64,000 nt of DNA from Pseudomonas marginalis. GTDB taxonomy: Bacteria > Pseudomonadota > Gammaproteobacteria > Pseudomonadales > Pseudomonadaceae. The stretch is from contig NZ_FNSU01000003.1 in assembly GCF_900105325.1 (NCBI RefSeq), positions 3,981,501 to 4,045,500 on the forward strand. Direction: 5' to 3'. Below the pieces are notes generated by a model. The model was not told the DNA's origin and made no database searches. It worked only from the letters and a program-made list of their open reading frames with translations. A program made the position numbers and the translations under genes. Below are positions 53,942 through 62,485 of this stretch, piece after piece (the stretch's first letter is position 1; each line of letters starts with the position of its first letter).

Positions 53942-55006
53942 ATGCAGTACGTGGCTTGTTTACGAGTTGGTCAGAATGACGTTAAGGCGCTGATAAATCT
54001 GGAAGACCACAGGCGGGAAGTCGTGGCTCCGCTGTTGGACATGCGAGGTGACGACGACAGACACCTTCAAACATTCCTAGCAAGTTGGACTGAGCATCCT
54101 TTTTTCCTAGACGTTTCAAGAATAACGAAGGACGTTGGTGAGGAATTCATTACTACCAATGACCTGCACAATCCTCATGGCGCGTTTGAGAACAAACGTC
54201 GATTCTTCTCCGATGTGGCAGGCATCAACCAGAACGTTATACCAGTGGTATCCTGGGTTGATGACGACCCTCAACGAGCAGTCATCCAAAGTGCTCTCGC
54301 TCTTCAGGGCGATTTCCCTCATATAGCCATCAGGGTTACCTGTCCGGAAAACCCCACCGCGACCTCGTGGAACAGATTGCTATCAATCCTGGATGCTCTT
54401 GAACGCCCGGATACCGCGACGGTGATTTTGGACTTCGGTGCCACAGCTCCAGCCAACACTGCCTCGGGGTCGGATTTCAATGTATCCCTGCGTCAACTCA
54501 ACAGCTATCAGATACGAAATCTGGTTCTGATGAGCACCTCCTTCCCTATCGATAAGCCGGCCTCAAACACCTCACGTTCCTCCGCCTGTTACGACGTTGC
54601 GTGGCAGGCAAGGGTCGATACCAGTGGCATTGAATCGGACATTCTCTACGGGGATTACGCCGCCACCAATCCGACCGCCTCGATGGAATACATACGAGGC
54701 ATGCCTGTGCTTCCTTTTGCCTGCTATTACACGCCGACGGAATGGTGGCAACGACGCAAAGGTTCGGACAAGGAATTTGTGCGCTACATCGAAATCGCCC
54801 AGGAGATTAGAGGCTTACCGGGTTATCACGGCGACGACTTCTGCTGGGCCACTCGTGAGTACAGCAGAATTGTCGCCACATCTACCGGCTACGGGAACAA
54901 CGGAACATGGAATGGATACAGGATCAATCAGCATATCTGCGCCATGATCCAGTCCATCGTAGATACTGAGGGCTTCGATGACCTCGACGCCGATGACTTA
55001 CTCTAA
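53942..55006 (+). CDS. Beta family protein (T4 beta protein-like domain)
   Basis: A 354-residue protein starting MQYVACLRVGQNDVKALINL, with AAGGAG 7 bases upstream of the ATG. The opening (Y-x-P/A-x-L-x-x-x-x-x-D/E-x-x-A-L) and TIM-barrel-like repeats (VILDFGATAP) resemble the beta-protein family (PF14350), which is named after a phage protein and often found near sce7726-type genes. The gene converges with that gene and overlaps its stop. The biochemical role is unknown; a defence role is inferred from context. Confidence 0.65.
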   Translation: MQYVACLRVGQNDVKALINLEDHRREVVAPLLDMRGDDDRHLQTFLASWTEHPFFLDVSRITKDVGEEFITTNDLHNPHGAFENKRRFFSDVAGINQNVIPVVSWVDDDPQRAVIQSALALQGDFPHIAIRVTCPENPTATSWNRLLSILDALERPDTATVILDFGATAPANTASGSDFNVSLRQLNSYQIRNLVLMSTSFPIDKPASNTSRSSACYDVAWQARVDTSGIESDILYGDYAATNPTASMEYIRGMPVLPFACYYTPTEWWQRRKGSDKEFVRYIEIAQEIRGLPGYHGDDFCWATREYSRIVATSTGYGNNGTWNGYRINQHICAMIQSIVDTEGFDDLDADDLL

Positions 55007-55548
55007 CGATAACGTTGTTTCAGGCTGACCAATACATGTGACCGGATCACATCCATGGGAAGGGCGTCGCTGAGCTGGCGGCGCACTTCTTTTATGAGGT
55101 CGCGACTTTTCGTTGGCACCCCATGCTGGCTAGCGAGCGCATCCAATTCACTACGCCACAAAAATCCCGTTAGGTGGAATTTATCCTGGAGCTTGTTGGG
55201 CTTCGCCTTTCGAATCATCGCCATGCCGGAATAGTCATCGACGACGAGTACGCCAACATGCGGAAGACATGACTCAAGAGCCTTCACCAAGTGCTTTGAA
55301 TGGCAGCATAGCCAGACTTCGTCAAAGCACGCCATATAGGCCTGCTGCTGGCCCTCCCAGCGTGTCAAAGTGTCAGCATGGGACTTGATTTCGAAAGCGG
55401 TCAGCTTCCCATTGGCGTGAACGAGATCGGCGCGTCTGGCCTTATCGATGAAGCACAGCTCCTCGATGAAGACGTCACTCTCATCATGGGACATCGCTTT
55501 CGCCACCCACTGCTTGAGGATTGGGCGGATTTCGGTTGGATTCAACAT
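55003..55548 (-). CDS. sce7726 family protein, PD-(D/E)XK nuclease-like
   Basis: A 181-residue protein. CFIDKARRADLVHANGKLTA and FEIKSHADTLTRWEGQQQAY show an acidic residue, then E-x-K, of a PD-(D/E)XK-type core as in the sce7726 family; FDEVWLCCHSKHLVKAL follows. It is convergent with the beta-family gene (4-base overlap of stop regions), a pairing seen for these families elsewhere. A nuclease activity is plausible but not shown. Confidence 0.7.
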   Translation of the reverse strand: MLNPTEIRPILKQWVAKAMSHDESDVFIEELCFIDKARRADLVHANGKLTAFEIKSHADTLTRWEGQQQAYMACFDEVWLCCHSKHLVKALESCLPHVGVLVVDDYSGMAMIRKAKPNKLQDKFHLTGFLWRSELDALASQHGVPTKSRDLIKEVRRQLSDALPMDVIRSHVLVSLKQRYR

Positions 55549-55810
55549 GCGCGGATTATAGACAGACAGTTGAGGCTTCTCACGCTAAAAAAGCGCCCGG
55601 TCGTCGATCACCACAGGGCCAGCATGTGTGTGATACCTGTCCGGCACGGGTGGAGCTGATGACGCAAGGCATGCGGGGGCCTGGTCATTCCTGGCCGACC
55701 TCAGCTCCTAACGGTGGTTAATACGCAAGGTAAGCGACGTCCGCGCATACATAGTGAGCGGACGAACATTCACCTACCCATCGGGAGAGCTCGACGGTTC
55801 TTCAGATTGA

Positions 55811-57052
55811 TCAAGACCGCGCTATTAGCTTTCGCCAGATTCCCTGGCTCTTCAAGAAAAGCCTACGAAACGTTCCAGACCTCTCACCCGACTCATTACT
55901 CACATCGTCGTCGTAATCACCGACGTCGAACTCTTCATCTTCATCTTCATACTCCTCCGCAAGCAGACCGCTTTTCTGCAGCCGAGCCTCGTAACTCCTC
56001 AGCTTTAGCTCTTGATTAGCGCTACGAATTGCCAGGACTGTGGCCTCGATGCGCAAAAACCCCTTTCCATCTTTCCGTAGCCCGTTCACGCGCAGGAGAC
56101 CGCCCAAGGCGCGCGTGCGAAGAAGCCATTCGTAACGTGCTGAGCCAGATGTTCCTTCGTTCCTATCGAAGACGAACGTGACCTCGACTTTGTTGACTCG
56201 CCGTCGCCCCCTGACTAAATCTGCCCCCGAGCCGTCAGGAGCCAAATTGGTGAAACTGTACAATCCCTGGACGAACACTAAGTCACCCTCAATGATCAGA
56301 CGGTCGAGTGTTCCTCGATCCAAATCATCTGAGATATTCCTCACAGAGGCATGCTCCATAGCGGCCTCAAGCATGCTGCTCATGTATCGCTTCAAAGCAT
56401 GCGACAGCGCATAACCGACGTACAGAGGGCCTTTCCTGGGGCGAAGCTGGCCTTGTTCGTCACAAGCGCCATTGAGCAGGGCGTCCTGAAAACCCTCAAG
56501 CTCGGAGACGTTCACCCCAAGCTGTTCCGCGATTTCAAAAACCCTGAGGTGGTTAAAATACCACCACTGACAACTGATCAGCTGAGTGGCCTGGAGTATG
56601 GCAAGAGGGTCTAATCGGCTGACCTCTTGCTCCCAGGTGGCTTTTGCAGCCTTAAGCCGGTCAGGCGTAAGCGTAAGCTCCAATGCGTGCGTGGAGTGGG
56701 CCTCGCCGTGATGGATTGAGCAGAGGACGGCTAGGTTAGCTTGAGAGTGGTCGCGACTTTCCGCCCATGGTTTGATGTGATGAACGATGATGGGACGGTT
56801 AGCATCTCGACAAACACAGCAAAGCCAGCGATTGTCATAAAGCGTCCGGATTAAGTGCTCAGGTGGGATCGGTGGCCTTCCACTCCTAAGGATTACGGGC
56901 ACGGCGACTTCACCAATGCCCAGATCCAACAGTTTCTCCGGGGCTAGCGATTGAAGCTTCGCAAGCGTCCACTTCTCCTTCCTGAGCTTCTCGGCCAATG
57001 CACTGTCTACACCTCTCGCAATCAAGGCGAGCTCTACTCGATTTCGGGTCAC
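55811..57052 (-). CDS. HNH endonuclease with acidic C-terminal region
   Basis: A 413-residue protein starting at a GTG (MTRNRVELAL). An N-terminal helix-hairpin-like part (KLQSLAPEKLLDLGIGE) precedes an HNH core: CCVC (Cys78, Cys81), IIVHHIKPW (His91-92), NLAVLC with Asn106 and Cys111, and later HHGEAH. After a long central region, residues about 365-395 are strongly acidic (EEYEDEDEEFD). The acidic run may mimic DNA or act as a tether. Downstream of the helicase operon on the same strand; a defence role is inferred. Confidence 0.7.
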   Translation of the reverse strand: MTRNRVELALIARGVDSALAEKLRKEKWTLAKLQSLAPEKLLDLGIGEVAVPVILRSGRPPIPPEHLIRTLYDNRWLCCVCRDANRPIIVHHIKPWAESRDHSQANLAVLCSIHHGEAHSTHALELTLTPDRLKAAKATWEQEVSRLDPLAILQATQLISCQWWYFNHLRVFEIAEQLGVNVSELEGFQDALLNGACDEQGQLRPRKGPLYVGYALSHALKRYMSSMLEAAMEHASVRNISDDLDRGTLDRLIIEGDLVFVQGLYSFTNLAPDGSGADLVRGRRRVNKVEVTFVFDRNEGTSGSARYEWLLRTRALGGLLRVNGLRKDGKGFLRIEATVLAIRSANQELKLRSYEARLQKSGLLAEEYEDEDEEFDVGDYDDDVSNESGERSGTFRRLFLKSQGIWRKLIARS

Positions 57053-57125
57053 ATACTCACTTCCGTTCTTAGCTTGATGGAGAACTACGCAAGCCCCCGT
57101 TACTGAGGCTGCTGCTTGCTCGAAT

Positions 57126-57839
57126 TTATGGTGCCGGCTTCTCGGGCTGCCAAAAATTGCAGCTGAAGTTATTCAAGCCATCGCCGTAGGGACTAGGCCT
57201 CACCGCGAACACTTCTGGTACAGCATCCCCATCGCCGCCATCGCGGAAGAACTCTCTCATAGAAAAGAGCGCCTGGGCCTTCAAGCGCTCCCATTCTCGG
57301 TAACGACTGTCTTCTAGTTCCCTCTCTACCTGAGCGGCGCTGGGTTTGCGCTTAGGCACTGGGAAGGTGTAGCTGGGCTGAGGAGAGAAGTCGTAGACGA
57401 ACGTCAGATTCCCGTGCTTCCAGTCCGCAGACGGCGATGCTCGCCAGCGAAACGACACTTGCACTGACAGTCGCTTATTGAGATGGAAAGGCGGCCTGAT
57501 CTGATCATCAATGAAGAACAGCTCACCCTCTTTACGCTCAGTTTCGAGCCGCCCTTTCATCTGCTGCACAGCGTGAATGAGGTCATTGCCGGCATACAGC
57601 GCATCCTGCCGAGTGCGTTCGCGCTTGGAATGGGCCTTGGCCTTGCTGTACTCAGTAATCGCTTGCTGGAACCCATGGAGCTTGTTAGCCACATAGGGGC
57701 CACAGTTACTAAGACCGAGGCCATGAATCGGCCCTATGCGCTCTTCATCCAGGCACTTGCGTACCGCTGCCCGAAGCACCGTTTCGTCCACGTCGCTGAT
57801 TGCAGCTTGCTGATTACTCGGCAGGTTAATGCAGGTCAT
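57126..57839 (-). CDS. Island protein of unknown function (about 237 residues)
   Basis: I do not recognise this protein. It starts at ATG 57839 (MTCINLPSNQQ); a TTG at 57845 has a better-spaced AAGGAC and may be the real start, adding two residues. It has a helical N-terminal half with IHGLGLSNCGPYVANKLHGF, a beta-rich middle (VSFRWRASPSADWKHGNL), and charged tail segments. No signal or membrane segment. It lies between the helicase gene and the HNH gene, all on one strand. Confidence 0.55.
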   Translation of the reverse strand: MTCINLPSNQQAAISDVDETVLRAAVRKCLDEERIGPIHGLGLSNCGPYVANKLHGFQQAITEYSKAKAHSKRERTRQDALYAGNDLIHAVQQMKGRLETERKEGELFFIDDQIRPPFHLNKRLSVQVSFRWRASPSADWKHGNLTFVYDFSPQPSYTFPVPKRKPSAAQVERELEDSRYREWERLKAQALFSMREFFRDGGDGDAVPEVFAVRPSPYGDGLNNFSCNFWQPEKPAP

Positions 57840-57953
57840 ATCCAAAACTGTCCTTGTGTAATGGCGGCCAAGCTACCTCCTCATCTCAGCGCACAGCTTT
57901 CCGCACCGCTGAGAGATAGCCCATGGTGATACAGCGCTGGAGCTTGAGGTTGA

Positions 57954-60900
57954 TCAGGGGACGCTGGCACAGATGCTCAGATACGCGCAGCGCCCACAAT
58001 GCCGACCTCTGGAAGCAGATCGATCACCTGCAGCAAAACGTTGAGCCATCTTGTATACGGACGTGCTTGCGACCTGCCTGGAAGGGCCATCCATCACGTA
58101 CTGGTCAGTAATAATGGAATAGATTTTCGCACTCGGCCTTCTAGACCCATTGATATCCAGCATCATAGGCCGTAGATGACTGAGGGTGTACTGGATCCCC
58201 GTCTGAGCTCGAATCCAGTGAAGCTGCCCTTTATCTACGAGCATCCAAGGGAGCTCAATGCGCACACCGTTGACTTCAGAAACCATCCCTTCTTCGACGG
58301 CACCGCCGACGCTGTTAACCACCACCAGCCCACGCTTGGCGGCGGCAATCGCATCATCCATCAAGCCAGGGTCTTCTGTCCTATCTGGAAGTCCGTGTAA
58401 CGCCCATGCGGCTTGGAATGCCGTGTTGGGGTCAGTGCCGTCCCTCGCCACGGCCAACAACATGTCCATAATCGCCCAGCGGGCACGGATGGAGACGTCG
58501 ATTTCCTGCTCGGCAGTGAGCGCGAGCTCATAGCGATAGTGGTACTGGAGGGGACAGCTCATGTAGGCCTGAAACGCCTCATAGCTCACAGTAGGTACCA
58601 CGGTGCTGCTGGCCAATGGCAGCGGTATGATGGGTGCGGGCGGTACCTTGACCCCTGGGCGCTTCACCAGACTCGTGGCAGCAGCGTGATTGAGCGGAAC
58701 TGGACGTGGCCACCCGCTGGTCTCATAGAGATACAGGTAATCACGGGCCCGAGACAAAGCGACGTAGAGCAGGTTATTGCGCTCTACCCGCTCTTCGAAC
58801 ATGAACTCTGACCCAGTGCTGTTCAAAACTTCGGGAGGGATTAGATCCAGCCCCCGGACATCGTATGCAAAGGGCCGATTGGAGCCGTATGACGCCTCGT
58901 CAACGTCGGTGACGTGAACCGCAGGGTACTCAAGCCCCTTGCTGGAGTGCACAGTCATTACGCTCACAGCATCCAGGACTCGCGCTTCAGGCGGTAAGCC
59001 ACGATCCCCCAGCTTTTCTCCGATCCTGCGGCGTAGCTCCTCACGAAGCAGGAACTGGGAAAGCCGCGCCTGGCGGATATCGCCATCACCATTGCGTACG
59101 GCGTAGACGAACAGCCATGTTGCCAAGCGCTGAGTATGGGCTTGTATGGTCTGATCCGCAGGGTTTGGAAGCCCGTAGCGCTGATCGAGCAGTACTTTGG
59201 AGACAAAATCCCAAGGCCTTGAATTCCGCTTGAGACCTCTTAACAACAATGCCAGATTTGACTTGGCTTGTTGGCCAGCGGGCGAGAGGCCTGGCGTAGG
59301 CAGCCATAGCCAACGGCCTCGCTGCATGCTCAATCCCGCGCCTTTACGGGTCAGGAATATGAGGTGCTCGATGTCTTGGGGTGGCATCCGAAATGCTGGT
59401 TCAGAGATCAGCCCGACCAAGGAGCGCGGCTGTCGCATACACAGCAATTCCATCAGGCACAGCAGCTTCTTGATCTCAGGGCGCTGACAGACATCGCCGA
59501 TGTGCAGCACTGGCACATTCAGGTTTTCAAGTGCTTCAACAATTTGCTCAACGTTTGCCGATTTACGGCTGATCACGACTTGATCCCTGTACGGGACACC
59601 CCTCTGCACCAGCCCATCAATGCGCTGAGCGATCGTGACGGCTTGGGAGGGCTTCGAGTCGCATTCATACAGGGTTGGTATGACCCCGATCGAGGGACGA
59701 AACGCTGCGACTGGCTCCAGAGGCATCCGGTCGTTGAGTGCATGATGGATGCCAGCGCAGGAGAATAGCTCCAGGATCTCAGGGGTGCTTCGCCTGTTCA
59801 GGTCGAGAGCGTAACGGCGCACCGTGGCTCCGGGAATGGTGCTCAGGAAGGTGGCGCCGAAGTTCATCAAGCTACGGATCGATGCGCCTCGCCAGTGGTG
59901 GATGGCCTGGCGCACGTCACCAACGACCCAGAATGACTGAGCATTGAGAGCCAATTGCCGAAGGAGGTCGACCATGACCTCGGTGACATCCTGATACTCG
60001 TCCACTAGCACGTGCGAGAAATGGTCGATGTACTGAGCAACGCTCGTTCGATCCCGCTTGGCCTGGGATGCAGGGAGGGCAATAAGGTCAACGTAGTCGA
60101 CCAAATGCTCAGCCCGCATTGCGGTTTCATAGGCTTCAAACAGGGTGGCGATGTCTTCGCGTTCATTGGCTACATCCGGCTCGCAGGCCGGCAGTGCAGC
60201 CAGGCGTGCTCGGTAGTCAGCAACAGTAAGGCATTCTTCCTTGAGTCGCTTGATATGGCCCAGAACGCCAGGTAGCCAATCGTAGGGGTTCTGAAGCCGC
60301 AGATAATACTTGAGCCGCACCTTGGGCAGCGTGCTCACCATCAGGCGAACTTGCATCAGCGGATCTGCGAGCCGAACGTCGGACTCCAGGCCAAAAATCT
60401 GATGATATTTGCGAAGGAATTCGAGCCCGAATGCATGGAAAGTACCGGCCCACACGTCGGCGGCTCCGGCGATACCAGATACCTTCAGGCGCTCCACCAA
60501 TTCATGAGCCGCCTTGTTCGTGAAGGTCAGCACCAATATTTGGCTGGGAGGGATACCCCGCTCGACCAGGTGTTTGATGCGATGAATCAGTGTCGTCGTT
60601 TTACCAGTACCTGGCCCGGCAACAACGTTGACGAAGGTTTCCGGCGCGGTAGCAGCATCGTGCTGTCCCTGCGTCATAAGCGGCAGAGGAGGAGGTGGAG
60701 CAGGAGGCAATATGGGGAGCAAAATGCCATCGAAGAGCTGAAGGCGAACGATCTCCAGCGGTACCTCCAAAGTGGCCGCGATGACCGTGGCACCACTACC
60801 GCCATGGAACAGTTGGTTTGCGACACCACGGGGTAGCAGAAGCTCACGGGCAAACACGTTGGCTTGAAGCTCCAAGCGCTCACGAGCACCGTATGCTTCC

Positions 60901-61259
60901 ACCGCGACCGTTGCCTGACTCCCATAGGAATCCGTCATGCTGGTCAGATGAGCGACCGTCTGTGCAGGGCGATCGCCGTCGAGGTACCAGTGACCCAACT
61001 CATGAGCGATGAGATAGGCCGTTTCTCCAGGAGACACGTCGTTGCGGATGTAGATGGTTTGGATTTCTCGCTTGAGCACCCCGCTGCCGCCACCCAACTC
61101 TGGATGCCCGTAAGGTAAGCGCTCAATTGCGATTTCGAGCGTGTCCTCAACATGAGCTAGGAGCTCAGATGAGCTGACACCACCAAGAGAGGCGGCCAAT
61201 CCGACCAGGGCTTCTCGGGTTTCGAATGCTTGCCGACGTGCCCGGTCGAATGGATTCAC
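57954..61259 (-). CDS. Fusion: ImmA/IrrE-type metallopeptidase, UvrD-like helicase, and Fe-S RecB/Cas4-like domain
   Basis: A 1101-residue protein starting at a GTG. Residues 1-175 are an ImmA/IrrE-type domain with HELGH (86-90) and ERLELQANVFARELLLP giving the third zinc ligand Glu130. A proline-rich linker (about 180-195) leads to a complete superfamily-1 helicase: Walker A GPGTGKTTT (215-223), VLVDEYQDVTEV, VVGDVRQAIHHWRGAS, TVHSSKGLEYPAVHV and LYVALSRARDYLYLYE. From residue 893 a RecB/Cas4-like region has Cys902, Cys1088, Cys1091 and Cys1097 (C-x2-C-x5-C), an Fe-S staple pattern, but the expected D-x(n)-E-x-K reads about ELPWMLVD...WIRAQTG, so the nuclease looks inactive. It is translated 2 bases after the gene at 61262. 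Confidence 0.75.
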   Translation of the reverse strand: MNPFDRARRQAFETREALVGLAASLGGVSSSELLAHVEDTLEIAIERLPYGHPELGGGSGVLKREIQTIYIRNDVSPGETAYLIAHELGHWYLDGDRPAQTVAHLTSMTDSYGSQATVAVEAYGARERLELQANVFARELLLPRGVANQLFHGGSGATVIAATLEVPLEIVRLQLFDGILLPILPPAPPPPLPLMTQGQHDAATAPETFVNVVAGPGTGKTTTLIHRIKHLVERGIPPSQILVLTFTNKAAHELVERLKVSGIAGAADVWAGTFHAFGLEFLRKYHQIFGLESDVRLADPLMQVRLMVSTLPKVRLKYYLRLQNPYDWLPGVLGHIKRLKEECLTVADYRARLAALPACEPDVANEREDIATLFEAYETAMRAEHLVDYVDLIALPASQAKRDRTSVAQYIDHFSHVLVDEYQDVTEVMVDLLRQLALNAQSFWVVGDVRQAIHHWRGASIRSLMNFGATFLSTIPGATVRRYALDLNRRSTPEILELFSCAGIHHALNDRMPLEPVAAFRPSIGVIPTLYECDSKPSQAVTIAQRIDGLVQRGVPYRDQVVISRKSANVEQIVEALENLNVPVLHIGDVCQRPEIKKLLCLMELLCMRQPRSLVGLISEPAFRMPPQDIEHLIFLTRKGAGLSMQRGRWLWLPTPGLSPAGQQAKSNLALLLRGLKRNSRPWDFVSKVLLDQRYGLPNPADQTIQAHTQRLATWLFVYAVRNGDGDIRQARLSQFLLREELRRRIGEKLGDRGLPPEARVLDAVSVMTVHSSKGLEYPAVHVTDVDEASYGSNRPFAYDVRGLDLIPPEVLNSTGSEFMFEERVERNNLLYVALSRARDYLYLYETSGWPRPVPLNHAAATSLVKRPGVKVPPAPIIPLPLASSTVVPTVSYEAFQAYMSCPLQYHYRYELALTAEQEIDVSIRARWAIMDMLLAVARDGTDPNTAFQAAWALHGLPDRTEDPGLMDDAIAAAKRGLVVVNSVGGAVEEGMVSEVNGVRIELPWMLVDKGQLHWIRAQTGIQYTLSHLRPMMLDINGSRRPSAKIYSIITDQYVMDGPSRQVASTSVYKMAQRFAAGDRSASRGRHCGRCAYLSICASVP

Positions 61260-61261
61260 AC

Positions 61262-62338
61262 TTAGCCCTCTAGGTTCAGGAGACGCTCTTGTTCCTCAGC
61301 CGGCAGCTGAAGCTCTTTGACTGCGACACTCCACGCCTTGCGTTCCGCTTGCACGGTGGGTTTTCCATCAGTCGCTTTGAAAGCTGGAACGCATTGGGTG
61401 GCGAACCGACGCTCCAAGGCTACCGACACAACGTCCAACGGCTTCTTCAAAACGACCGCCAGCTTCGCCAAGACACGCGTAGGCGCGAGTACCGAACCAC
61501 CGAGGATCATGTTGGTCAGGCCGCGTTGATCACCTAGATCGATCTGAGGGGCGAGAGCACGAGCTTTAATCCCACTGACCTGCTCGATCGCCTTGATAGC
61601 CTCTTCGACAGCCTCATCACTGGTAATCGAACTAGCCATCTCCTCACGCACAGCGGCAGCGTGAGGGCAATGGCTCAACGCGTTGGCGAGAAGGAAGTTG
61701 GTAAATGATGACAACGAGCGCTCATATTCGCCTGCGCGTAAACGCGTTCTCATCACCAGACGCCTGTCAGCCCGAATGATCCAACTCTCCGAGTCGGCAC
61801 CTGCATAATCATTGGCAGTGCGCTCGTAATCAGTCAGCAGCTGCGAAGGGTCTACTGTCCTTGATTCCTTATCGAACCGAGTCAGCCCGTCCTGCACCAG
61901 ATCTCGCGCAGCGATCGACAGCGATACCCCACGGCGTTTTGCTACGTCTCTTACCAACGCGTGAAGCGAGACCTTGGTTGTTAAACCAATTTGCAAGCGG
62001 GCTTGGGTTCGTTCATCGGTATTTTTGGTAGTAGCGGTAGGTTGCATGGTCGTCTCCAAAGCCTGCTTAACCGCAGGCGCTGTGCGTGAGACAGGTGGCA
62101 TCGCTGACCGTTCGTCAGCAGGAACTTGAGGAATCAGTTCTACGAGCACGGACATCAAGCCAAGCAGCAGATGCGGCTCGTCCTTACCAATGACCACCAC
62201 AGGCTGGCCATTAGCCAGGGTCATCTCGCACTCAATCCCCTGAGAGGTCTCCCGCAGGTGCATGAATGGCTTAAGGCAGGCTAGGAAACTAGCGCACCCT
62301 TGGAGATAATCGGCAGGCTGAAGCTTAGGCATTTTCAT
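61262..62338 (-). CDS. Partner protein of the metallopeptidase-helicase fusion, possible HTH-like C-terminal part
   Basis: A 358-residue protein I cannot assign to a family. The N-terminal 70 residues are hydrophobic-polar mixed (EPHLLLGLMSVLVELIPQV), a Ser/Thr/Ala-rich segment (about 80-115) follows, and a helical C-terminal half ends in LAPTRVLAKLAVVLKKPLDVV, which looks like a helix-turn-helix of the XRE type. The stop is 2 bases from the helicase GTG and an AGAGGG lies just upstream within this gene, so translation is coupled. ImmA/IrrE peptidases often act on an XRE repressor, so this may be the target or regulator; inferred. Confidence 0.65.
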   Translation of the reverse strand: MKMPKLQPADYLQGCASFLACLKPFMHLRETSQGIECEMTLANGQPVVVIGKDEPHLLLGLMSVLVELIPQVPADERSAMPPVSRTAPAVKQALETTMQPTATTKNTDERTQARLQIGLTTKVSLHALVRDVAKRRGVSLSIAARDLVQDGLTRFDKESRTVDPSQLLTDYERTANDYAGADSESWIIRADRRLVMRTRLRAGEYERSLSSFTNFLLANALSHCPHAAAVREEMASSITSDEAVEEAIKAIEQVSGIKARALAPQIDLGDQRGLTNMILGGSVLAPTRVLAKLAVVLKKPLDVVSVALERRFATQCVPAFKATDGKPTVQAERKAWSVAVKELQLPAEEQERLLNLEG

Positions 62339-62485
62339 AGACAGATTTGGTCGCTGGTGGGATCGTGCGTGAGAATCACGCTGGCGTACATCACTTTTAT
62401 ATCACTCGCGCGTGTAGGGACACAATTGATCCAGGCAATCTTTTCAGAATCAGTGCGTGTCGCAGTCAGCGAATGGCGAGCGAAC

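Noticed and set aside
55714..56019. Possible small gene antisense to the HNH 3' end
   Set aside because: Overlaps the C-terminal coding part of the HNH gene and the product is Arg/His rich without motifs.
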